Assembly: GCF_000317675.1 (NCBI RefSeq)
Contig: NC_019776.1
Coordinates: 2,108,001 to 2,172,000, forward strand
Length of the DNA: 64,000 nucleotides
Source: Cyanobacterium aponinum PCC 10605
GTDB lineage: Bacteria > Cyanobacteriota > Cyanobacteriia > Cyanobacteriales > Cyanobacteriaceae
Reading direction: 5' to 3'
Part shown: positions 54,831 through 62,778 of the stretch, one piece after another
How the letters are laid out: the number at the start of each line of letters is the position of its first letter
Position numbering within the stretch: position 1 is the first letter of the stretch
The notes under the pieces: generated by a model
The model's input: the letters and a program-made list of their open reading frames with translations, nothing else
Databases searched by the model: none
What the model was told of the DNA's origin: nothing
Position numbers and translations under genes: made by a program

Positions 54831-55842
54831 AGTAGTGTGCTTACTTTATAAGTTTAATTACTGTAATTATTGTAGTGATTTTTTCCTAATATATATACGT
54901 TTATTTGCGATTATTACATAATAATATTTTGATTAATCCTGAAGGTATTGAAAGGGCAAAATAAGTCCTTCTAGGTGTCTTAAATTGAATATTTATTTTT
55001 CGTATTTATAATTTGTTGGTACTCTCATCAAAGTATTTCAAAGACATGCAACCATAAATTACTTTGTTTCGTGCTTCAATAATTCATACTTCATTGAGTT
55101 TCTGGAAGTGATTAAGTAAAAATTCTTGTAATTTTCTCTAATCTTCTGGCGGTGAAAAATACCTCAAGAGCTTTTGGATTTTGCAGAATTTTCTCCTCAG
55201 CTTCTTTTTTCCTTGAAAACAACCATTAAATATCCCTATGTTAGTTGCTCTGAAAAGTTTTCAAGTAATCAGTTTTCCGTTATCGCTCGATATAGACCTA
55301 TATTTAAGGTCTGTCAATGAAACGGTTTAGAAATTGCCTCAAAAAGTGCAATAGAAACGAAGAAAAAAGGTAAGAGGGATTATTCACTTTTCTCTAAGAT
55401 TTCAGATGAATTTGAAAGATATGGTACAGAACAGCATAAATAGTGATTCAGTCGGTGAGAAGGCTTTTTGAGGAGTTCTCTTTTGCTCCACCGTTCGTTA
55501 GCGAGCTATATTTAAGGTCGCCAAATGAATTGTTTAATTAGCTTGAGTGAGCTAAAGTCCTGAAATCATTAAAAATTAAGGGTGATCACTCTTTCTTTTT
55601 TCTCGGAGAAGATGAAAGGTGGAAACAAAAAGAAAGAAATTAGACAAGTGCAAATCTAGCCCACAGCCTTCGCACTTATTTTGGGATGTGATTGAACCAG
55701 AACTAACTAAAACGAGTTTGGATTAATAACCTAGAATTGACGAGATTATAATCCTGTCAAAATGGAAACCGTCAAAACAGAAACGTGTTGCCAATAATAA
55801 AAAACAAAACCCGTTTCGGATTTAGTGGTAATGAATAAAAAT

Positions 55843-56045
55843 TCTCTACTTTCATCTACTCAATCCTCTACTTTTTAGCTTTTGTTTAAATGCTTATAAA
55901 ATATAAGTTTATAAATAGCTATATAAGTATTATTCTACTTTTCCTCTACTTTTAATCTACAAGCATTGATATATTTATATTTGACAATGTATTATTATTT
56001 TCTGAAAGGTTGTTTTGTCGTTATTTTTTTATTAAAAGTAGATGG
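55843..56045. repeat. Cluster of AAAGTAGAGG decamers, right side of element
   Basis: Copies in the CTCTACTTT orientation lie near 55843, 55865 and 55943, with shorter TCTACTTT variants at 55853 and 55934. One AAAAGTAGATGG lies at about 56034. With the cluster at 52051-52219 this gives about ten copies in both orientations, all within the integrated element. Confidence 0.7.
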
Positions 56046-56176
56046 TTTACGTTTATTTTCATGTAACTTGTCACAAGTATCTTAATGTTTTTTAACTATT
56101 GAAGAATAATTGAAAAAAACTAATTAATATAAAAGAAAGTTTCTGAAACGATGAAGAGAAAAGAAACCTAGAGAAT

Positions 56177-56256
56177 GCGGACGGAGAGACTCGAACTCTC
56201 ACATCAGAGATACTAGAACCTAAATCTAGCGCGTCTACCAATTCCGCCACGTCCGC
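56177..56256 (-). tRNA. tRNA-Leu (anticodon UAG)
   Basis: The 80-nt cloverleaf starts GCGGACGTGGCGGAATTGGT. The anticodon arm is CTAGATTTAGGTTCTAG (loop TTTAGGT, anticodon TAG). There is a long variable arm as in class II tRNAs, the T-arm GAGAGTTCGAGTCTCTC and acceptor CGTCCGC plus A. CCA is not encoded. Its 3' end is the right attachment repeat of the integrated element, and the gene is intact. Confidence 0.95.
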
Positions 56257-56321
56257 TTAAGACCAAATACTATCATAACAGTCTTAATAGAATAATTCAA
56301 CGATTTTGGCTAAATTTTTCT

Positions 56322-56870
56322 TTATCCACCTCCAAATCTCATCTTCACCAATGCCTGTTGAGTTTTACTATCAAGGGAATTGAACAGAAAACGACCTTGA
56401 GACTTTGGTCGATAACGTAAGTTTTTTTTCTGCCTTATACTTGTAAAATCAACTTCTTTGGCTAGTTTTTGAGCAGACATCCATTCTGCCCCATAACCTA
56501 CTACCGTGTGACGTTGAGCTTGATCTGATGTTGCAACTATTATCCTTGTGCGACTCTCTGGGTTTTGACGAACAAAAGAAGCACAAAATTTTTCTATGTA
56601 AGTATCTGCCGTTTCTGAATATGATGTGTAGTGAACAGAAAGACTTTTACTGTATTTTTCTTCATTTTTAACAGTTTTTTGATAATGGGCATCAAAAACT
56701 ATTTTTGTTTCTAACTCTTTATAACCAGAATAGTTAATTAAACTTTCAATTAAAGAGTTTCTGGCGTATTCAAGGCCTTTTTGGTCTCTTATACTCTGGA
56801 GGTAAGCCCATGAACCGATGACATTGTAGCCATCCACTAATAAGATAGCCTGAGAAATAGTAGCATTCAT
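56322..56870 (-). CDS. NYN-domain (YacP-like) putative ribonuclease
   Basis: The 182-residue protein has ILLVDGYNVIGSWAYLQSIR at the N-terminus, KIVFDAHY, SETADTYIEKF and VATSDQAQRHTVVGYGAEWM, the acidic residues expected of the PIN-like NYN fold. The basic C-terminus (KKNLRYRPKSQGRF) may bind RNA. YacP/Rae1-type proteins cut mRNA on the ribosome. It lies just left of tRNA-Leu in the opposite-facing chromosomal flank and is not part of the element. Confidence 0.88.
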   Translation of the reverse strand: MNATISQAILLVDGYNVIGSWAYLQSIRDQKGLEYARNSLIESLINYSGYKELETKIVFDAHYQKTVKNEEKYSKSLSVHYTSYSETADTYIEKFCASFVRQNPESRTRIIVATSDQAQRHTVVGYGAEWMSAQKLAKEVDFTSIRQKKNLRYRPKSQGRFLFNSLDSKTQQALVKMRFGGG

Positions 56871-56965
56871 TTCCTTGCATATATATTTTACTAAGATTAA
56901 TTTTTGGTGCTGTCATAATGGTAGATTTTAACAAAAATTTAATCTTGAAGTCGTAACAATTGCCA

Positions 56966-57622
56966 CTAATTCTTAAATAATTCCCTTGGATTCCCTTGTG
57001 ATACTACTTTACCTTCTTTTAATAAAAAATAGCCGTCTGCATAATTTAATTCCTCGAGACGATGTGTCACCCATAAGGCAGTAATATTTCTTTCTTTGAC
57101 AATTTTTTGTACGAGAGCTACTAGCTCTATTTGAGTATCTGGGTCTAATAATGCTGTAGGTTCATCTAATAATAATACCTGACAATGACGTGCGATCGCA
57201 CCTGCAATGGCTATACGTTGTTTTTGTCCACCACTGAGGGCATAAATGGGTCTATCCTCTAATTCGAGGAGATTAACAGCACAGAGGGCTTCTCTTACCC
57301 TTACTTTAATCTGAGATAAGCTCAATTTTTCAGAAACTAAGCCAAAAGCAATATCTGCGGCCACCGTTGGCATTACCAATTGATGATCTGGATTTTGGAA
57401 GACAAAGCCGAGAGGAGAATCAGTATAAATATGACCTTCATCGGCAATTAGTAAATTCGCTAATAATCTCAATAAAGTAGATTTACCACAACCGTTATTT
57501 CCTAGTAACATCCACAACTCACCTTTTGGCACAGTAAGACTACAAGAGTTTAAAACCGATGTTTGTGGACTCCAAGAAAATCTGAGATTTTCAACTGCGA
57601 TCGCAATATCTGATTTACTCAA
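56966..57622 (-). CDS. ABC transporter ATPase, ECF/CbiO type
   Basis: This 218-residue ATPase has Walker A LLGNNGCGKSTLLRLLA, Q-loop GFVFQNPDHQLVMPTV, signature YALSGGQKQR, Walker B VLLLDEPTALLDP and the H-loop VTHRLEELNYADG. The FQNPDHQ Q-loop form is typical of energy-coupling-factor ATPases (cobalt, nickel or vitamin uptake). No membrane partner is adjacent. The start is TTG at 57622; no nearby ATG is in frame. Confidence 0.9.
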   Translation of the reverse strand: MSKSDIAIAVENLRFSWSPQTSVLNSCSLTVPKGELWMLLGNNGCGKSTLLRLLANLLIADEGHIYTDSPLGFVFQNPDHQLVMPTVAADIAFGLVSEKLSLSQIKVRVREALCAVNLLELEDRPIYALSGGQKQRIAIAGAIARHCQVLLLDEPTALLDPDTQIELVALVQKIVKERNITALWVTHRLEELNYADGYFLLKEGKVVSQGNPRELFKN

Positions 57623-57713
57623 AATAAAAATTTAGAATGTAGAACCAAAAAATTTTCCTAATACCCTAACACCCGAAAACCCTAAAAGTATAACGTTGAA
57701 CTATGTACTTAAC

Positions 57714-57986
57714 TTACTTCTCGGCAAGGGCGGCAAAGAATCCGGGTACGTTGTTGCCTTTACTTGTACCGTCTTTCTGAGAAATTACTACTCCCGTAAT
57801 TTGATCACTAATAACAGCAATTTTTTTATCAGTTTGTTTATCGCAAGTGAGTTCTACAATTTGAGTTTCTGAACTTTTCATCGCTTCGATGATCTGATTG
57901 TAAAGGGTTTGAGCTTCACTTTCTTCTTTTTTTTCTACGGATAAAGGAACAGGAATATATCTCACTAATAAATCAATTGTAATCAT
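57714..57986 (-). CDS. Conserved small cyanobacterial protein
   Basis: The 90-residue soluble protein shows alternating strand-like segments (DLLVRYIPVPLSVEKKEESE, KKIAVISDQITGVVISQKDG) and the end VPGFFAALAEK. No known catalytic motif is visible. I recognise the general pattern as conserved in cyanobacteria but cannot name a function. It is read the same way as the ATPase 90 bp downstream. Confidence 0.7.
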   Translation of the reverse strand: MITIDLLVRYIPVPLSVEKKEESEAQTLYNQIIEAMKSSETQIVELTCDKQTDKKIAVISDQITGVVISQKDGTSKGNNVPGFFAALAEK

Positions 57987-58232
57987 ATTAATAATTGCAG
58001 TGTAATCTTATAAATAGGCTCTAATTTTAGCTTAACCGATTTTAATATTTTTAATCTTTTTTTAACAAATGAGTTGTCAAATTTTGATATTTTCCCATAG
58101 AATGGTACTATAAATATAACGTTAAGAAAAGTAAACTTTTCTCAGTAAGTCATTGTAAACTGATTTTAACAGTAATTTAGACTTGAGAAATAAGAAACGT
58201 TGTTGTAATTATATTCATTCGGAGTTTATTTT

Positions 58233-59288
58233 ATGACCATTGCAGTCGGACGTGCGCCAGAAAGAGGATGGTTTGATGTCCTTGATGACTGGCTTAAAAG
58301 AGACCGCTTTGTATTCGTTGGTTGGTCTGGTATCCTTCTTTTCCCTTGTGCTTATTTAGCTTTGGGTGGTTGGTTAACTGGTACAACTTTTGTTACTTCT
58401 TGGTACACCCACGGTTTAGCTAGTTCCTATTTAGAGGGTGCTAACTTCTTAACCGTTGCTGTTTCTTCTCCTGCGGATGTTTTTGGACATTCCCTCTTGT
58501 TTTTATGGGGTCCTGAAGCTCAAGGAGATTTCACCCGTTGGTGTCAAATCGGCGGTTTATGGACTTTCGTAGCATTACACGGAGCTTTTGGTTTAATTGG
58601 CTTCATGTTACGTCAGTTTGAAATTGCTCGTCTTGTGGGTATTCGTCCTTACAATGCGATCGCATTTTCTGCTCCTATCGCTGTATTTGTAAGCGTATTC
58701 TTAATGTATCCTTTAGGACAATCTAGCTGGTTCTTTGCACCTAGCTTCGGTGTTGCGGGTATCTTCCGTTTCATCTTGTTCTTCCAAGGATTCCACAACT
58801 GGACTCTCAATCCTTTCCACATGATGGGAGTTGCTGGTGTGTTAGGAGGAGCTTTACTTTGTGCAATTCACGGTGCAACAGTAGAGAACACATTATTCCA
58901 AGACGGCGAACAAGCAAACACTTTCCGTGCTTTTGAACCTACTCAGGCAGAAGAAACCTATTCCATGGTGACAGCTAACCGTTTCTGGTCTCAAATCTTC
59001 GGGATTGCTTTCTCTAACAAACGTTGGTTACACTTCTTCATGTTATTTGTTCCTGTAACAGGATTATGGATGAGTGCGATCGGTGTTGTTGGTTTAGGCT
59101 TCAACCTCCGTGCTTATGACTTCGTATCTCAGGAGTTAAGAGCGGCAGAAGATCCTGAATTTGAAACTTTCTACACCAAAAACATCTTATTAAATGAAGG
59201 TTTACGTGCATGGATGGCACCTCAAGATCAACCTCATGAAAGATTTGTCTTCCCTGAAGAAGTATTACCTCGTGGTAACGCTCTCTAA
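58233..59288 (+). CDS. psbD2: Photosystem II D2 protein, standalone copy
   Basis: The 351-residue protein is full-length D2: [20 protein letters not shown], five membrane spans, [57 protein letters not shown] and [12 protein letters not shown] at the end. In cyanobacteria psbD usually overlaps psbC. Here a terminator follows within 30 bp and no psbC is present. This points to the monocistronic second copy, often induced by strong light. GGAG lies 11 bases before the ATG. Confidence 0.96.
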   Translation: MTIAVGRAPERGWFDVLDDWLKRDRFVFVGWSGILLFPCAYLALGGWLTGTTFVTSWYTHGLASSYLEGANFLTVAVSSPADVFGHSLLFLWGPEAQGDFTRWCQIGGLWTFVALHGAFGLIGFMLRQFEIARLVGIRPYNAIAFSAPIAVFVSVFLMYPLGQSSWFFAPSFGVAGIFRFILFFQGFHNWTLNPFHMMGVAGVLGGALLCAIHGATVENTLFQDGEQANTFRAFEPTQAEETYSMVTANRFWSQIFGIAFSNKRWLHFFMLFVPVTGLWMSAIGVVGLGFNLRAYDFVSQELRAAEDPEFETFYTKNILLNEGLRAWMAPQDQPHERFVFPEEVLPRGNAL

Positions 59289-59316
59289 TTTCTTAAGATT
59301 AATCCAATAAGAAGTT

Positions 59317-59343
59317 TTAAGCCCCATGATTGGGGCTTTTTTG
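59317..59343 (+). terminator. Rho-independent terminator of psbD
   Basis: AAGCCCCA (59319-59326) pairs with TGGGGCTT (59331-59338) around the loop TGAT and runs straight into TTTTTT. It is the strongest terminator in the window and shows the psbD transcript ends without psbC. Confidence 0.9.
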
Positions 59344-59399
59344 ATGGTGATTAATGAATGATAAAACTTTTCAATCAAAATACTTTTTTTAATCAACCC

Positions 59400-60032
59400 T
59401 TAAATTAATGGCTTTTTTGCCTGAATAACCTGTAAACTGCCTCCTGCATATAATTTTTGTTTTAAAATACTAAATCCAGAATCAATTAATTTGACCGATA
59501 AATCCGTCTTCAATAACTGCCATGCAGTATCGGTTTCAAATAACCACATAAAAGCAAAAATACCCGGAATAAATAGGGGATTATGAGGCTTATGTAAATC
59601 AATAAAAGTAAATATTCCTTCTGGCTTTAAGACTCGATAAACTTCCGCAAAGATTGCCTCTAATTCATCTGTCGTCATTTCGTGTAAGGCAACGCTGGTA
59701 TGTACAATATCAAAGTATTGATCAGGTAAGGGCATTTTTTGAGCAAAACCCTCAATATATTTTGCTTGAGGAACATTTTTCTTAGCTTTTTCTAAGGAAA
59801 GAGGAGAAATATCTAAACCTGTTACATTAGTGGAATAATTGATTAAAAATTTAGTAGTTTGTCCTGCACCACAACAAAGGTCTAATATTTTGCTCTCCTT
59901 GGTTATTGGTAAATCTAATAAGGCTAATTCACGAAATTTTTTTTCTCCCCCCACAGGAATTGCCGCCAGACGAGAAATTGTATCGTATAACCATTGATAT
60001 TTATAACTTAAGGGACGAAGAAAGGTTGCCAT
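59400..60032 (-). CDS. Class I SAM-dependent methyltransferase
   Basis: The 210-residue soluble enzyme has motif I ILDLCCGAGQTTKFLI (about 49-64), a motif II-like acidic Asp in VTGLDISPLSLEKAK, motif III-like IVHTSVALHEM, and the post-motif region VYRVLKPEGIFTFIDLHKP. The order and length fit the UbiE/MenG-like subfamily, but the substrate is not identifiable. Confidence 0.88.
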   Translation of the reverse strand: MATFLRPLSYKYQWLYDTISRLAAIPVGGEKKFRELALLDLPITKESKILDLCCGAGQTTKFLINYSTNVTGLDISPLSLEKAKKNVPQAKYIEGFAQKMPLPDQYFDIVHTSVALHEMTTDELEAIFAEVYRVLKPEGIFTFIDLHKPHNPLFIPGIFAFMWLFETDTAWQLLKTDLSVKLIDSGFSILKQKLYAGGSLQVIQAKKPLI

Positions 60033-60044
60033 GGGGTTTAAGTC

Positions 60045-60338
60045 TTAAAGTTTTGTTGAAACTGCTCTTAATTCATCAGGGATCAAGACATCGTCCTCAA
60101 ATTCTAACATGGTTTCGCGATCGCCCAAGTAACCAGAATTATAGAAAAATAACAACATCCTACCTAAAGCAATCCAAATTTCAGAACAAAATTCCCAATC
60201 ACCATTAAAAGGTGCATAGTCGCTGATAGATTTTAACGCCCAAAAATAATTATTTCTAACGACAGATTTCCCTTTTTGATACTCAGGAATGTCCTCTTTA
60301 TTGATGTAAAGAATATTGTCTCTAATGTACGCTTTCAT
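60045..60338 (-). CDS. Hypothetical protein
   Basis: The 97-residue protein has no signal peptide or membrane helix. It contains an aromatic-rich core (NYFWALKSISDYAPF, WIALGRMLLFFY) and ends in acidic EFEDDVLIPDELRAV. No family recognised. It lies 12 bp upstream of the methyltransferase gene in the same direction, so co-transcription is plausible. Confidence 0.6.
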   Translation of the reverse strand: MKAYIRDNILYINKEDIPEYQKGKSVVRNNYFWALKSISDYAPFNGDWEFCSEIWIALGRMLLFFYNSGYLGDRETMLEFEDDVLIPDELRAVSTKL

Positions 60339-60650
60339 TACTTTAACACCTCAGTTTCATGCAAAAATATCGGATAAGGGTAAGTTTCAGGTTGCAGGTG
60401 TCAGGGTGTTGGGGGAGACTAGTTCGGAGCTATTAATTATCAACTATTTACCTTTGCCCGGTCTTAATTCCTAATTTTTCATCCGTTACCATAACCAAAC
60501 AAATTTATTCTAAACTTAGGTTAATTTGAAATTCATAACCAATAAACTGGGTAAATTTATCGATTTTTAGGGAAATTTGGACGAGAAACCACAGAAGAAA
60601 AAGAAGAAAATTAGTAAAATTATAAGAAACAACCTACAAAAATAAAAATT
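60339..60650. other. Spacer with a degenerate R1 repeat
   Basis: The 312 bases hold a decayed R1 copy (near 60346-60412, ending in AGGTTGC/AGGTGTC heptamers) and filler. No gene was found. Confidence 0.5.
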
Positions 60651-61289
60651 ATGGCATCATCCTCCATTGCAGTAAGAGAATTACCATTATTTCCCCTCCC
60701 TGAAGTTGTGCTATTTCCGGGGCGCCCTTTACCCCTACATATTTTTGAGTTTCGTTATCGCATGATGATGAATACAATTCTTGAATATGATCGACGTTTT
60801 GGAGTATTAATGATAGACCCTATTAGTGGAGAAATAGCAAAAGTGGGATGTTGTGCTGAGATAATTCACTTTGAAAGATTACCAGACGATCGCATGAAGG
60901 TGCTTACCCTAGGACAACAAAGGTTTAGACTACTCGAATATGTGAGACAAAAACCTTATAGAGTTGGTTTAGTGGAATGGTTTGAAGACCTACCCCCCCA
61001 AGAAAATCTCCAACCAAAAGCCGAAGAAGTAACCACATTACTCCATGATGTTGTTAAACTTTCAGCTAAATTAACAGATCAAAAAATAGAGTTACCTGAA
61101 AACTTACCTACTCAACCGATAGAATTATCCTACTGGGTTGCTAGTAACCTTTATGGGGTAGCGAGTGAACAACAAGCACTGCTGGAAATAGATAACACAG
61201 GGGAAAGGCTACAAAGAGAAGCCGACATTTTAGCAACCACAAGAAGCAACTTAGCGGCTCGTACGGCTTTAAAGGACGCTTTTAACTAG
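60651..61289 (+). CDS. Lon N-terminal (substrate-binding) domain protein
   Basis: The 212-residue protein has LFPLPEVVLFPGRPLPLHIF at the start, FGVLMIDPISGEI, EIIHFERLPDDRMKVLTLGQ and the coiled/helical C-terminal half, matching the Lon N-terminal/PUA-like domain. The ATPase and peptidase parts of Lon are absent, as in the standalone family. A heptamer array begins within its TAG stop codon. Confidence 0.9.
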   Translation: MASSSIAVRELPLFPLPEVVLFPGRPLPLHIFEFRYRMMMNTILEYDRRFGVLMIDPISGEIAKVGCCAEIIHFERLPDDRMKVLTLGQQRFRLLEYVRQKPYRVGLVEWFEDLPPQENLQPKAEEVTTLLHDVVKLSAKLTDQKIELPENLPTQPIELSYWVASNLYGVASEQQALLEIDNTGERLQREADILATTRSNLAARTALKDAFN

Positions 61290-61326
61290 GTGTCAGGTGT
61301 CGGGTTTCAGGTATCAGGTTTTAGGT
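61288..61326 (+). repeat. Heptanucleotide array overlapping a stop codon
   Basis: AGGTGTC, AGGTGTC (as AGGTGTCG variant), GGTTTC, AGGTATC and AGGTTTT units follow each other. The first two bases belong to the TAG stop of the Lon-N gene, so the array abuts the coding sequence exactly. Confidence 0.65.
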
Positions 61327-61398
61327 TAATTAGGCATTTTTTTGAGCTAGATAAGATTAAAGTTGAGACTGAGTAAAGACTTATCACAATAAGATTGA

Positions 61399-62478
61399 TC
61401 AGGAAACAGCAGAAGCGTAGGTTTTAGCAAAAATCATTCTACCAGCAGAGGTTTGTAAAGCTGAAGTAACAACAACTCTTAGCTCTTCTCCTACATGGCC
61501 ATTTGCTTCTTCAACTACGACCATTGTACCGTCATCTAAGTAACCAATTCCTTGAGTAGGTTCTTTTCCGTGTTTAAGAATTTTGAGATCTATATAATCC
61601 CCTGGTAGATAAATTGGGCGTACTGCCTGAGCTAAATCATTGACATTGAGTATGGTAATTTTCTGCAAAGTTGCAACTTTACTCAAGTTAAAATCATTGG
61701 TGATTAAAACTGCATTAATATCATGGGCTAAATGAAGTAGTTTAGCGTCCACAGTTGTAACTTCTTCATATTCTTCAGGATGAATGACTATTTTATCGGG
61801 ATATTCTTCTTGCATTTGATTGAGAATATCTAAGCCTCTTCTGCCTCTCACTCTTTTTTGGTCATTAGTGGCATCGGCTAGTTGTTGCAATTCGGCGAGA
61901 ATAAATTGAGGGACTAAAATTTGACCTTCAATAAAACCAGTGGCTAATAATTGTTGTATTCTGCCATCAATAATACAACTGGTATCTAAAATTTTTGTGG
62001 CAACAGGGGTTAATGTGCCTTCTGCAACTAACATTGACTCAATACTGTTAGGATTAATCAGACGTAAAAAAGTACGTCCGTGAGTGTCGGCTAAAGATAC
62101 TCCTAAAACAGTAAACATAACGCTACCCAAAATCGCAATCATGGGTTTTATAAAGCTAAAGTTGTTCGGCACGGGCAATAAGAAAATAGGTGCTAATAAT
62201 AAGTTTGCTAATAATAAACCCATTGCCAAGCCAATAGCTCTGGTGATAATAACTTCAATCGGTGTTTGACGGATTTTTTGTTCTAAACGACGGTAGGTAG
62301 TTTGTGCCACTAAACCTATGGCTAAACCGATAATGGATGCAAAACCTGCCACCAACCATCTTAAGGCTTGGATGTTCGATACCTGATTTTGAATTTCGGA
62401 GGGGAGAAGTTCGACTATGTCAAAACCAACACCTCCAAAGGCAAGGACAAAAATTGTAATAATAATTATATCAATCAT
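61399..62478 (-). CDS. PIN-TRAM domain membrane protein, putative RNase
   Basis: The 359-residue protein starts with four predicted membrane helices (about 3-135). A PIN domain with DTSCIIDGRIQQLLATGFIE (about 165) and the acidic DAKLLHLAHDINAVLITNDF follows. The C-terminus is a TRAM-like domain (GYLDDGTMVVVEEANGHVGE). This is the layout of YacL-type PilT/PIN-TRAM proteins. Its target is unknown. The helical N-terminus argues for membrane anchoring. Confidence 0.9.
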   Translation of the reverse strand: MIDIIIITIFVLAFGGVGFDIVELLPSEIQNQVSNIQALRWLVAGFASIIGLAIGLVAQTTYRRLEQKIRQTPIEVIITRAIGLAMGLLLANLLLAPIFLLPVPNNFSFIKPMIAILGSVMFTVLGVSLADTHGRTFLRLINPNSIESMLVAEGTLTPVATKILDTSCIIDGRIQQLLATGFIEGQILVPQFILAELQQLADATNDQKRVRGRRGLDILNQMQEEYPDKIVIHPEEYEEVTTVDAKLLHLAHDINAVLITNDFNLSKVATLQKITILNVNDLAQAVRPIYLPGDYIDLKILKHGKEPTQGIGYLDDGTMVVVEEANGHVGEELRVVVTSALQTSAGRMIFAKTYASAVS

Positions 62479-62778
62479 AGATTTAGATCCTTATGGGATA
62501 CTGATAACTAATTATAGGCGTTTAATCCTGTTCATTTTGTTAACTATAGTTAACCTAGGTTCTATTTTAACGTTACTTAAAAAAAATAAAGAGCGATCGC
62601 ATCTGTGCGAGTTTTTCACAGACTTGTTGAGGGAATCAAGGAGTGATTAAGCTAGGAGTGCATTTAAGTTGTCTGGTTAAGATAGGGAAGAAGGTTGATG
62701 AAAAAGTGGTATCAGGAAAGTAGAGAACAAGAAACAGTCTCAAAGACCTTAAAAATGATAGTTATTTTTCATAAATTG
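62479..62778. other. Spacer between the PIN-TRAM and GH116 genes
   Basis: Three hundred bases with one HIP1 site (about 62592) and no gene, RNA or member of the repeat families identified. Confidence 0.45.

Larger units (their letters stand above)
54740..56176. other. Long non-coding stretch of the integrated element
   Basis: About 1.4 kb without a supportable gene. From left: two TTGTACA-type repeats, an AT-rich part, a pair of divergent ~200-bp similar segments (about 55270-55420 and 55490-55640), and a short TCAAAA-GGAAACC/TCAAAACAGAAAC repeat near 55756. The right cluster of AAAGTAGAGG motifs and a palindrome ACTTGTCACAAGT (56066-56078) follow. It could hold the replication origin. Confidence 0.55.
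50383..56200. mobile_element. Integrated element in the 3' end of tRNA-Leu(UAG), about 5.8 kb
   Basis: A 30-bp direct repeat (50383-50412 and 56171-56200) bounds the region. The right copy is the 3' end of an intact tRNA-Leu gene; the left copy is an orphan fragment. Between them lie a tyrosine recombinase gene (inside the left end), a minus-strand cluster of four ORFs related to plasmid replication and its control, and a long non-coding stretch. I found no HIP1 octamer and none of the chromosomal repeat families inside. No relaxase or transposase is present. It is best described as an integrated plasmid or satellite-like element, partly decayed. Confidence 0.85.
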
